Shown here piece after piece: positions 19,140 through 27,762 of a stretch of 64,000 nucleotides of DNA. The stretch is from Kineothrix sp. MB12-C1. Its GTDB lineage: Bacteria; Bacillota; Clostridia; Lachnospirales; Lachnospiraceae. Under the pieces are notes generated by a model. The model did not search any database and was not told the origin of the DNA. It saw only the letters and a program-made list of their open reading frames with translations. The position numbers and the translations under genes are program-made. The first letter of the stretch is position 1, and each line of letters opens with the position of its first letter. The DNA lies in the NCBI RefSeq assembly GCF_030863805.1, contig NZ_CP132957.1:1798001-1862000 (forward strand), given 5' to 3'.

Positions 19140-19402
19140 ACACAGAATAAAAGAAAAAGAAAAATGGCGAGAAGAAATACACCGCCCACAAGGAGGGCTG
19201 CCACAACCGCGTTCGCAATGAGGTGCCTTGTCTCTTTCGGCGTAAGTTCTTCCCTGGCAGGGGAATCCGCAGACTCTTCCGGCTTGCCGGAAGTCATGCG
19301 TTCTCCTGCATCCTTTGTATACCAGGGCATGCCTTCCACGTTCATATTCGCAACAGTAATATTTTCATACTGTTCTAAATCATCCTTTTTCTTTTTACTC
19401 AT
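19124..19402 (-). CDS. Small membrane protein, unknown
   Basis: Protein of 92 residues with a charged N-terminal 60 residues and one long hydrophobic segment at the C-terminus (about 63-91), so a tail-anchored topology. I do not recognise it. Its 3' end overlaps the 3' end of the DUF885 gene by 16 bases in convergent orientation. It lies 30 bases after oppF on the same strand and is probably the last gene of the opp operon. A ribosome binding site is weak (AGGTAAATTCAAAATT before the ATG). Confidence 0.6.
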   Translation of the reverse strand: MSKKKKDDLEQYENITVANMNVEGMPWYTKDAGERMTSGKPEESADSPAREELTPKETRHLIANAVVAALLVGGVFLLAIFLFLLFCVYVWF

Positions 19403-19432
19403 AATTTTGAATTTACCTGCTATTGCTATTTA

Positions 19433-20422
19433 TTAGTGATAGAGGTGACATTTTACCATATGGCCGTTCCCCATATCGATTGTTGCCGGTTCTTGCGTCT
19501 TGCAAATTTCCATACATTCCTTACATCTTGTGTGGAACTTACAGCCGGAGGGCGGATTAGCCGGGGAAGGAATACTTCCCTCAAGAACAATACGGTTTAT
19601 CTTCGCTTCCGGATCAGGAACAGGAATTGCACTGAACAATGCCTTCGTATAAGGATGGAGAGGATTCGCGAAGATATCCTCTGTAGATCCTGTCTCCACA
19701 ATACTTCCCAGATACATAACTCCTACCGTATCAGAAATATGCTCAACTACCGATAAATCATGGGAAATAAATAAATAAGTTAACCCGAACTCTTCTTGCA
19801 GATCCTTCAACAAGTTAATGATCTGCGCCTGGATAGATACGTCCAAAGCGGATACCGGCTCATCACAAACGATGAATTCAGGATTCAATGCCAATGCTCT
19901 AGCTATACAAATTCTCTGGCGCTGACCTCCTGAAAATTCATGAGGGTAACGGTCCTTATGATAAGTCTGCAGACCACAGGCTGCCATAATCCTCGTTACA
20001 TGATCATCTAATTCATTCTTCGGCACAAGATTGTGCTCTCTTACAGCCTCCCCGATAATCTCACCGACCGGAAGTCTGGGGGATAGGCTGGAATAAGGAT
20101 CCTGGAAAATGATTTGCATTTTAGGGCGGAGGGAACGCAGTTCTCTCTTGTTTAATGCATTTACATCCTTGCCGTTAAACAGAACCTGTCCATCTGTCTT
20201 GTCGATCAGTCGCAAAATAGTTCGCCCTGTCGTCGACTTCCCACACCCGGACTCACCAACGAGTCCCATGGTCGTTCCTCTTTTAATGGAAAAAGAGACA
20301 TCATCCACGGCTTTGACTTGTCCTACTTCCCGGGAAAAAACACCATCCTTAATGGGAAAATACTTTTTCAAATGGGATACTTCTAATATATTTTCTTCCT
20401 TATGCTTCAGAGGTTCATTCAT
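19433..20422 (-). CDS. oppF: Oligopeptide ABC transporter ATP-binding protein OppF
   Basis: ATPase subunit of the peptide importer, 329 residues. Walker A GESGCGKST at 56-64, signature FSGGQRQRI, Walker B EFIVCDEPVSAL and switch His in FISHDLSV. The C-terminal oligopeptide domain (CKFHTRCKECMEICK) has four cysteines that bind an iron-sulfur cluster in relatives. It lies two bases after oppD and completes the set with OppD as the second ATPase. Confidence 0.93.
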   Translation of the reverse strand: MNEPLKHKEENILEVSHLKKYFPIKDGVFSREVGQVKAVDDVSFSIKRGTTMGLVGESGCGKSTTGRTILRLIDKTDGQVLFNGKDVNALNKRELRSLRPKMQIIFQDPYSSLSPRLPVGEIIGEAVREHNLVPKNELDDHVTRIMAACGLQTYHKDRYPHEFSGGQRQRICIARALALNPEFIVCDEPVSALDVSIQAQIINLLKDLQEEFGLTYLFISHDLSVVEHISDTVGVMYLGSIVETGSTEDIFANPLHPYTKALFSAIPVPDPEAKINRIVLEGSIPSPANPPSGCKFHTRCKECMEICKTQEPATIDMGNGHMVKCHLYH

Positions 20423-20424
20423 TC

Positions 20425-21630
20425 TTATTTTACCTCCTTCGTCTTGTTAGCATTTTTACCTGCCTCTGCTTGATAAACCTTCGCTTCCTCTTCATAAAGG
20501 TAACAATTTACCGAATGCGTAGGACTTACCGTGAGCTGTTCAGGATATTTTCCCTGGCACTTTTCTATACATTTCTCGCAACGGTCTCTGAAATAGCAGT
20601 AATCGGGCATATTGACCGGATTCGGTACTTTGCCCGGAATACTATAAAGGCGGTCGATTTCCTTGCCCACTACCGGCTTCGATGCCATCAGACCTATCGT
20701 GTAAGGATGCTTAGGATTCTTGAATATCTCCTGCACCGTTCCCTTTTCCACTACGCGTCCTGCATACATAACGACTACATAATCTGCCATCTCAGCAATA
20801 ACGCCGAGATCATGCGTGATCAACATAATACTGGAGTTGATTTTATCTTTCAATCCGCGCAGCAAATCGAGAATCTGTGCTTGTATCGTAACATCCAACG
20901 CCGTCGTCGGTTCATCTGCAATAATAAGTCTCGGGTTACATGCAAGCCCCATGGCAATACATACTCTCTGACGCATACCGCCGGAAAGCTCATGAGGATA
21001 CATATTATATACACCTTCACTGTTGGCAATTCCCACCAGCTCCAGCATCTCTATCGTACGTGCTTTTACTTCTTCCTTACTCATCTGTGAGTTATGCAAG
21101 GCAGTTACTTCATCCACCTGATTACCAATACGGAATACCGGGTTCAAAGTTGTCATCGGTTCCTGAAAAATCATGGACATATAATTGCCACGCAACTTCT
21201 GCATCGTCTCCATAGGAGCATTGACTACATTGATCGCCCGCTCTCCCGTGTTAAAACGAATCTCTCCCTTAACAGTCTGTCCTTGCGGACGCTGTACTAA
21301 CTGCATCAGAGAAAGGCTGGTTACCGACTTACCACAGCCGGATTCCCCTACTATACCTACCGTCTTACCTTGGGGAACCTCGAAAGACACCCCATCCACA
21401 GACTTTACCGTTCCGATATCGGTGAAAAAATATGTGTGAACATCATCAAATTCCACAACATTTTCAGGATTTTTCATTTGGGTCACATATTCCTCTTCCG
21501 GAATATGTTTTCTCTTGCGTTTCTTCTCTATCTCATCTGTGATTCTTTTATTTTCCTTCGATATTGCTCGGGATTCTTTGGCAGAGATATAGTTTGCATC
21601 TTTTGTACGCTCTTTTTTAAAAAAGTTCAT
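20425..21630 (-). CDS. oppD: Oligopeptide ABC transporter ATP-binding protein OppD
   Basis: ATPase subunit of about 401 residues. Walker A GESGCGKS at 95-102, signature LSGGMRQRV, Walker B RLIIADEPTTAL, and a C-terminal cysteine cluster (YCYFRDRCEKCIEKC). The N-terminus carries an extra Lys/Arg/Glu-rich stretch of about 55 residues before the ATPase domain, which is longer than usual. I use the ATG at 21630 with GGTGAGG before it; a GTG three codons earlier overlaps oppC. Co-transcribed with the other opp genes. Confidence 0.92.
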   Translation of the reverse strand: MNFFKKERTKDANYISAKESRAISKENKRITDEIEKKRKRKHIPEEEYVTQMKNPENVVEFDDVHTYFFTDIGTVKSVDGVSFEVPQGKTVGIVGESGCGKSVTSLSLMQLVQRPQGQTVKGEIRFNTGERAINVVNAPMETMQKLRGNYMSMIFQEPMTTLNPVFRIGNQVDEVTALHNSQMSKEEVKARTIEMLELVGIANSEGVYNMYPHELSGGMRQRVCIAMGLACNPRLIIADEPTTALDVTIQAQILDLLRGLKDKINSSIMLITHDLGVIAEMADYVVVMYAGRVVEKGTVQEIFKNPKHPYTIGLMASKPVVGKEIDRLYSIPGKVPNPVNMPDYCYFRDRCEKCIEKCQGKYPEQLTVSPTHSVNCYLYEEEAKVYQAEAGKNANKTKEVK

Positions 21631-21639
21631 CTGCCTCAC

Positions 21640-23430
21640 CTACCTTTTCATCTTCGGGTCAAACGCATCGCGCAGACCGTCACCTACAAAGTTAAATCCA
21701 AGCACTGTAATTAAAATGAGTAATCCGGCCGGAATCCATACGAACCAATAGTTGGTCATAACGAAGATATCATTTACGGAACTAATAATATTCCCCCAGG
21801 AAGCATAAGGGAACTTAACGCCGATTCCGAGGAAACTCAAGGTTGCCTCCATAAGAATAACTTCTCCAAGTCCCATCGTCGCAATAACGATAAGATTAGG
21901 AATTACGTTGGGGATTAAATGCTTGAAAATTCTTCTCGACACACGGATACCTGTTGCTTCCGTCGCCGTCATAAATTCCTGCTCTCTAAATGAAAGTATC
22001 TGTCCGCGTACCATTCTGGCGATCGGCGGCCAATTGACCAGACCGAGAATTGCACAGAGAAGGTAAATACGTATTCTCGGATCTATCCTGTAATAGTCCA
22101 TAATAGAACCTACGATAATATATAAGGGCATTGCCGGAATACAAATAACGATATCTACCACACGCATAAGGATAGTATCCATCCATTTTCCAAAATATCC
22201 TGCGATACCTCCGACTACGATACCAATTAAAATTTCAATGGCAATCGCCACGAAGCCAATCATCAACGAGATACGTCCGCCATACATCAATCTCGTAAGC
22301 ACGTCCATACCGTTTCCATCGGTTCCTAATAAATGTTCCTCATTAGGCTCTGCGAAGGAATCGTTAAGCTGAGTAATCTGCTCAGAACGAATCTTATATT
22401 CATTTCCTTTTACTTCTATCTTATAATCTATAGTGCTCCCATCATCCAGTGCATATTCGATATTCGTATCTTTAGCAAGCACTGCCTCCTGTACCACCTG
22501 AATGAAATGAAGGGAAAGTGCTTCATTTCCTACCGGTCGGACCGCATAAGTAGAAAGAATCGCATATTCTTCCCCGTCCAAACTAATAAAGCCTGTATTT
22601 TCTTCCACTTCCAACTCATACGTGCTGCCATCCACTGTAAAGGAAGAAGATTTCGCATTAAATGCCTTTTCCGCATTTAATTTAAAATCGTAGGAAAGCT
22701 CTACTCCACCGGCTGCGCTGAACACCTTTTTGCTTGCAAGAGCCGTTCTGTCCATAACAGAAATTGCACTCTGCTTTCCTTCCTTTACAATGTAATAAAG
22801 GGTGCCTTCTATCTCAAAACTGTCTTCACCGGCTGCAAGAGCCGCTTCATAACCATTCTTCACTGCTCCGGGTACACTTCCGCCTTCCTCTGCAGGAGTA
22901 AAACTACTCTTCCCCTTCATCGTAAGCACATTGGCAACAGGAGTAAGCTCCGTAATCTGATAGAGATCTTTATCCTCCTCAATAAGAGAATAGATCACAT
23001 CCTTGGACTCAAACGTAGTCTTCCCATCGTTAATCGCAAGAATCATCTTAGCGCCTGCAATAGAAGGAAAATTCTTACCTTCCGCATTAGTATACAAGAA
23101 ATCTTTATTTTGCGACATTAAAGCATAATCTTTTAATATAACATCTCTTTTCCTAAATACCTCAGACTCTCCATAGGGAGTAAGCATTCCGCCAAGAAAA
23201 GAAAATATAAACATTGTCACGAGTATGATTAGACCTATCATGGCCAACCTATTTCTTAAAAAACGCTTTGCTACGAGCGCGCTGGGAGATAATACCTTAA
23301 CACGCTGTTCATCATCGAGCGCCACAGAGGTGCTGACATGCTCATTTTGTGTTAGTTCTTTTTGTACATCTTTATCAAGGATATTGCTATCCTGGATATT
23401 ATTATCCTTGATATTGTTATCTTCGCCCAT
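21640..23430 (-). CDS. oppC: Oligopeptide ABC transporter permease OppC with large extracytoplasmic insertion
   Basis: Permease of 596 residues, about twice the usual OppC length. The first TM is at about 62-86 (OppC_N region). The transport core with the EAA loop (AFKHLIPN...; residues about 380-590, five TM segments) is normal. Between them lies an insertion of about 280 residues (roughly 90-370), mostly polar and with repeated short beta-like stretches, which by topology should face outside. Its role is unknown; it could contact the binding protein or the cell wall. AGGAGGAGGG lies before the ATG. Thirteen bases after oppB. Confidence 0.9.
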   Translation of the reverse strand: MGEDNNIKDNNIQDSNILDKDVQKELTQNEHVSTSVALDDEQRVKVLSPSALVAKRFLRNRLAMIGLIILVTMFIFSFLGGMLTPYGESEVFRKRDVILKDYALMSQNKDFLYTNAEGKNFPSIAGAKMILAINDGKTTFESKDVIYSLIEEDKDLYQITELTPVANVLTMKGKSSFTPAEEGGSVPGAVKNGYEAALAAGEDSFEIEGTLYYIVKEGKQSAISVMDRTALASKKVFSAAGGVELSYDFKLNAEKAFNAKSSSFTVDGSTYELEVEENTGFISLDGEEYAILSTYAVRPVGNEALSLHFIQVVQEAVLAKDTNIEYALDDGSTIDYKIEVKGNEYKIRSEQITQLNDSFAEPNEEHLLGTDGNGMDVLTRLMYGGRISLMIGFVAIAIEILIGIVVGGIAGYFGKWMDTILMRVVDIVICIPAMPLYIIVGSIMDYYRIDPRIRIYLLCAILGLVNWPPIARMVRGQILSFREQEFMTATEATGIRVSRRIFKHLIPNVIPNLIVIATMGLGEVILMEATLSFLGIGVKFPYASWGNIISSVNDIFVMTNYWFVWIPAGLLILITVLGFNFVGDGLRDAFDPKMKR

Positions 23431-23443
23431 TTCAGCCCTCCTC

Positions 23444-24430
23444 CTAGTTTACTCTTACTCTGGGGTCAACCACTGCATATAAAATATCTGCAATCAAAGT
23501 TCCCACCAGTGTTAATATTGCAAGGAATACCATATAGAACATGGTAAACGGAATATCTCCCTGCGTCAGACTCAGATAAGAGGTATAACCAATTCCCGGA
23601 ATCTGGAACAGAGTCTCTGTAATCATCGCTCCGCCAAACAAAGAAGGAATCATACTTCCAAGGAGAGTTACAAGCGGGATGAGAATATTGCGAAAAGCAT
23701 GATAATTAATGACTTTATTTTCAGACAGACCTTTCGCACGCGCTGTACGGATATAGTCGGAGCTAAGAACTTCCAACATGTTCGTACGTGTATAACGCAT
23801 CAAATTACCGAGACTTACTACTGTAAGAGTGGTGACCGGAAGTATTAAATGCTTTCCCATATCCAAAATCTTTCCAAAAGATGAAAGCTGTTCATGCATA
23901 CGCCCTACAATTCCATATAAGTCAAACCATCCCAGATTAATGGAGAATACCCATTTTAACAAAGTGGCAATAAAGAAAGTAGGCAGCGATATACCGATAA
24001 GTGCAAATACCGTCACCGCATAGTCTGTCCTGCTATACTGCTTTCTCGCCGATATAATACCGAGGGGAATGGCTATTACCACTTGAAAAATAAAGGCGAT
24101 TCCCGACATAGCAAAGGAATACCATATTACACCCTTGAACTTCTCGGTTACCGGTTTATTCCATACCCAGGAATCCCCGAATTCACCCTGTACCGCATGG
24201 CTGAGCCACTTAGCATATCCCTGCAGCATATTCCCATCCAATCCATAAGCGCTTGTCAACTGTTCCAACAGCTCTTCGTAAGGTTTTGCTCCAGCCTTTT
24301 CCGACATTTGTCTCGCTTTTCCTTCCACATAGGAAGTGGGCAGGCAACGTTCTATGGAATAAATGATGAAAGAAACAAAAAACAGTATAACGATACTGAG
24401 TAAAAGTCTTCTGACTAAAAATTTCTTCAT
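23444..24430 (-). CDS. oppB: Oligopeptide ABC transporter permease OppB
   Basis: Permease of 328 residues with six TM segments. TM1 is at the N-terminus (LLSIVILFFVSFIIYSIERCLPTS). The EAA loop is NYHAFRNILIPLVTLLG near 235-251, and the C-terminal DPRVRVN is typical of OppB/DppB. TGGAGG lies nine bases before the ATG. It forms the channel with OppC. Confidence 0.93.
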   Translation of the reverse strand: MKKFLVRRLLLSIVILFFVSFIIYSIERCLPTSYVEGKARQMSEKAGAKPYEELLEQLTSAYGLDGNMLQGYAKWLSHAVQGEFGDSWVWNKPVTEKFKGVIWYSFAMSGIAFIFQVVIAIPLGIISARKQYSRTDYAVTVFALIGISLPTFFIATLLKWVFSINLGWFDLYGIVGRMHEQLSSFGKILDMGKHLILPVTTLTVVSLGNLMRYTRTNMLEVLSSDYIRTARAKGLSENKVINYHAFRNILIPLVTLLGSMIPSLFGGAMITETLFQIPGIGYTSYLSLTQGDIPFTMFYMVFLAILTLVGTLIADILYAVVDPRVRVN

Positions 24431-24771
24431 TCCAAACCTCCAACTTTCTTTTATCCTACTTGCATTCTGATTAGTATCTGCTGTAAATGATACCCCTAAC
24501 TTATATTTCTTATATTTATAAAAACATTTTAATAAAACTTAAAACGCTTTGATTTTCATATTTAAATTATTTTATTTTTTGATCTTTATATTTTTGATTT
24601 TCTTCCTTATCGCCATGTTTATTTTCATCATGTTTTTGCCGCAATTTTTATAAAAGATAACCGCGCCCCACCACTTTAAATCGATAAATCAATAAATTCA
24701 AAAACCTTCTCATAAACTGAGCCCGCCAATACCCAGCGGGCTCAGAGTAGATATTTCTTATCTCTTACTTC
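24431..24771. other. Gap between oppA and oppB
   Basis: No gene is seen. The region is A+T rich and contains the hairpin at 24717-24745 just after oppA. No convincing sigma-A promoter for oppB was found; oppB-D-F may be transcribed by read-through from oppA at a reduced level. Confidence 0.5.
24717..24745 (-). terminator. Hairpin after oppA, probably a partial terminator
   Basis: CTGAGCCCGC (24717-24726) pairs with GCGGGCTCAG (24736-24745) around nine bases; ten base pairs, G+C rich. The tail on the minus strand has only a short T run (TTTATG). It lies 27 bases past the oppA stop, where it would lower expression of oppB-C-D-F relative to the binding protein. Confidence 0.65.
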
Positions 24772-27084
24772 TTATTTCATTTCTAACTTTTCAATTTCTT
24801 TCCACCATTTGTAGAATGTGGTTACATCCGGTGTAAAGCTATCTGTATTGATACGTTCCGCACTATAGATGATGCAGTTCTGTCTCTGATATACAGGAAT
24901 TTCTACCGCCCAATCCATAATGATATTCAAGCACTCTTTGTAAACAGATTTACGGTATCCGGTATCTGCACTGGTTCTCGCATCCATAATATATGCATCC
25001 AAATCAGGATCCGCAATATGATAGTAGTTACTAGAAGCACTTTCGCTATGATATGTCTGATACATATCCGGGTCCGGAGTTGCCTGCCATGCAGCAGTCC
25101 AAAGATCCTGTGTACCTGCATTCAGCTTATCCCAAAGGACATTGGAATCTGTCGGGTCGTTAATCTCCAGAGTAAATCCAATTGTCTCAAACGCCGCCTT
25201 TGCATCCGTAAGAATTGCAAAGCTCGGGTGGTTACCCTGTCCGTCAGCCGGAATGATAATTTCATAAGTTAATCTCGCACCTTCCGGAGCTGCTGTTAAT
25301 TTACCATCTGCTACCGTATAGCCTGCTGCTTCAAAGTATCCGAGAGAAGCTTCAAGCGCCGCTGCATATTTATCATCTGCACTCATAGAGTCTGTATAGA
25401 TTGCATTGCCTTCTACATCGGTAGAATAAGCTACCTGATAGCCTTCATCGGACTTCTGAGGTGCTGCCCATGATGTATTGGAAATAGGATAGTTAATTAC
25501 GCTTGCCGCATCGCCATAGTAAGAATCGATCGTTACATCACGGTATACCGAAAGAACGGTCGCAATTGCTTTTCTTAAGTCCTTAGACTGCTCAGAATCC
25601 GGTTCGCCGCCTACATTGACTGTCTCAGAATTAATACCGATATATCCGTATCCGAGGTTATCCACGCGGCTTGTCATAATAGCATCGCCGTTAAGTTCGC
25701 CCGTTCCGTTGATCTCACCGATCTGCTCGAATGCCTGCTTACTTCCGCTGGGATCGGTCAAATCGATAGTTCCCTGCTGTACACCGGGAATTAAATCGGC
25801 TTCAGCACTCTCCTTAAACTGTACACTCTTAATCTTAGGAGCGCCTTTATAGTAATTTTCGTTTGCTTCAAAGTAAACGGTCTTGTTTTCAAATTTAATG
25901 AATTTATAAGGGCCTGCTCCCATCGGAACTGTTCCTTTTTCTTTAACAATCGATAAGTCTCCTCTGGGGAAACCGAACTGGTTGTTATCATAGTCATATA
26001 AGGACACATCACCATAATAATGAAGAGGAGAAATGCCGAACTCTACAAATTTATAAACTGCTGATGCATCGAATCCATCGAGTGTTACTGCCACTTCGTA
26101 ATCGCCAAGCTTCTCAATACCAACGATGTTCGGAACTTCTTCGCCTTCACCGGCTGCAACTTTTTCTTCAATCAAAAGCTGTTCTGCAAGAGAGATAACA
26201 TCTCCTTCGAAATATGTCTCATCACCTGCATAGTTGCTGCCAAGTGTCTGATAATCATTGCCATACATAGCGATTACATCGCTGACAATCGTATCATAAT
26301 CTTTGCCCGCTGCATCATAGGTCTCGTCTGTGCTATAGCATGCTATGAAGAATTCTTCTGCCGAAGCAGCTCCCTGAGCCTCGAAATTCTCTGTGCACCA
26401 ATCTTTTTCTGCTGTCAGAATAGGAGCGATTACGTTCTCGGAGATAGCTGTCGCCAATGCTTCCGGCATAGATTCTATAAACGCCGTTACATCGTCCGCT
26501 GTTACGCTGTCTGCTGCCGTAGAGTTCGCCCGGTAATTTTTAAGACCTACGATAGGAAGCGTATTAAGTACCTCATATCCATCATAGGCGGTATCTAAGA
26601 ACACATATAAGCTGAAAATAAGGTCATCTGCTGTTAAAGGTTCACCATCGCTGAATGTGATATCCTCACGCAATTTAAAGTTATATGTTGTTGTATCATC
26701 GTCATTCTGCTGAATGTCAAGATCCGCAGCCCCCGTATAAGTATAATCTGTTCCTGAGTATTCAATGGTCTCTCCCTCGATTCCATTCATCACAGCCGCA
26801 CCTGCACGGTCAACATCCAACAACATTGCCGCTGTTAAGGATGCAACTTCTTTGTCATATGCCGATTCGCTGAAGAACATGCTGAACTTCTCGCTGAATG
26901 GACGGTACCCTACCACTAAAGGTGTGTCGCTGCCTGTCTGTGCTGCACTTTCATCCGTAGCTTCTGTTTCTTCCACAGCCGCTTCTTCCGCTGGGGCTGT
27001 TCCTGCATTACCGGATCCACATGCTGCTAAGGTGCTTATTACCATCACAGATGCAAGCATAAGAGAAATGATTCTCTTTTTCAT
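24772..27084 (-). CDS. oppA: Oligopeptide-binding lipoprotein OppA
   Basis: Extracellular solute-binding protein family 5, about 770 residues, longer than typical OppA (about 550). Lipoprotein signal with STLAACGSG (Cys near 21) and an acidic linker follow the start at 27084. AGGAGG lies ten bases before this ATG; earlier in-frame ATGs lack such a site. Family features include the YNFKLREDITFSDGEPLTADD region and the C-terminal WQATPDPDMYQTYH. An inserted segment around residues 150-300 accounts for the extra length and may match the enlarged OppC. First gene of the transporter operon. Confidence 0.9.
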   Translation of the reverse strand: MKKRIISLMLASVMVISTLAACGSGNAGTAPAEEAAVEETEATDESAAQTGSDTPLVVGYRPFSEKFSMFFSESAYDKEVASLTAAMLLDVDRAGAAVMNGIEGETIEYSGTDYTYTGAADLDIQQNDDDTTTYNFKLREDITFSDGEPLTADDLIFSLYVFLDTAYDGYEVLNTLPIVGLKNYRANSTAADSVTADDVTAFIESMPEALATAISENVIAPILTAEKDWCTENFEAQGAASAEEFFIACYSTDETYDAAGKDYDTIVSDVIAMYGNDYQTLGSNYAGDETYFEGDVISLAEQLLIEEKVAAGEGEEVPNIVGIEKLGDYEVAVTLDGFDASAVYKFVEFGISPLHYYGDVSLYDYDNNQFGFPRGDLSIVKEKGTVPMGAGPYKFIKFENKTVYFEANENYYKGAPKIKSVQFKESAEADLIPGVQQGTIDLTDPSGSKQAFEQIGEINGTGELNGDAIMTSRVDNLGYGYIGINSETVNVGGEPDSEQSKDLRKAIATVLSVYRDVTIDSYYGDAASVINYPISNTSWAAPQKSDEGYQVAYSTDVEGNAIYTDSMSADDKYAAALEASLGYFEAAGYTVADGKLTAAPEGARLTYEIIIPADGQGNHPSFAILTDAKAAFETIGFTLEINDPTDSNVLWDKLNAGTQDLWTAAWQATPDPDMYQTYHSESASSNYYHIADPDLDAYIMDARTSADTGYRKSVYKECLNIIMDWAVEIPVYQRQNCIIYSAERINTDSFTPDVTTFYKWWKEIEKLEMK

Positions 27085-27112
27085 AAATTTATTCCTCCTT
27101 TTTTTGTTTTTT

Positions 27113-27141
27113 ATTTTAGCACGATTACTCCTTGTATACAA
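27113..27141 (-). promoter_or_regulatory. Probable promoter of oppA
   Basis: On the minus strand TTGTAT (27141-27136) and TAAAAT (27118-27113) are 17 bases apart, 29 bases before the start codon. The -35 match is poor and lies within a TTGTATACAA palindrome that could bind a regulator. Confidence 0.5.
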
Positions 27142-27160
27142 TTTGCAAATCATACCAAAA

Positions 27161-27183
27161 ACACAAAGAAGTCCCGTTTGCAT
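27161..27183 (-). terminator. Weak terminator after the four-TM protein gene
   Basis: On the minus strand GTTCCGT pairs with ACGGGAC (one G-U pair) and is followed by TTCTTTGTGTTTTT. It lies just past the stop of the 184-residue membrane protein gene and before the oppA promoter. Confidence 0.45.
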
Positions 27184-27197
27184 ACGGAACCTCATTG

Positions 27198-27752
27198 TTA
27201 TACTTTGCCTATCATAACCTTTTTCTTCAAATTTTGCAAGTATTTCTTATGAAAAATAGAAGTACAAAATATGGCAATAAAACCGAATAAAAATACGACT
27301 TCATCCAATATTATGAGCTCTGTCCCCCTACGAAAATGCATAAAAAAACAAATTGCATCCGCTATCCAAAGATAGAGAGAAATTCCCACAATTCCTATAC
27401 AACTTCTATACATTCTCCCGAGCGACTTGTCATAGACCACGCGCTCCATTTTCTCTTCCATCCGCAGAACCGAAAAGGTTCCCATTGATAAATATGCGAT
27501 GGGCAAGAATAAAAATACATATGGGAGCGCAATAAAAAAATTGCGGCTCCCTACATTATTCAACAATCCGGACAAAATAAAAAGTAGAAAATAAGCGATA
27601 AGAAAAAATAAATTTTTTATAAAAATTTTATTTTTTCCAATACTTTCTATAGGAAAGCTATAATAATCTCCCGTATAATGGTATTTTCTTTCCTTATTGT
27701 TACTCTCACTCGCCGTCGTATCGAATTCATAATCTTTATGATATTTTTTCAT
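27198..27752 (-). CDS. Four-TM membrane protein, unknown
   Basis: Protein of 184 residues that I do not recognise. A polar N-terminus (1-42, rich in Lys, Tyr and Ser) is followed by four hydrophobic segments (about 45-66, 72-94, 114-136, 146-164) and a basic C-terminal tail. It starts ten bases after the M3 peptidase gene on the same strand and is likely co-transcribed with it. Codon and base use are A+T rich like its neighbours. Confidence 0.65.
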   Translation of the reverse strand: MKKYHKDYEFDTTASESNNKERKYHYTGDYYSFPIESIGKNKIFIKNLFFLIAYFLLFILSGLLNNVGSRNFFIALPYVFLFLPIAYLSMGTFSVLRMEEKMERVVYDKSLGRMYRSCIGIVGISLYLWIADAICFFMHFRRGTELIILDEVVFLFGFIAIFCTSIFHKKYLQNLKKKVMIGKV

Positions 27753-27762
27753 AATTCTTTCA

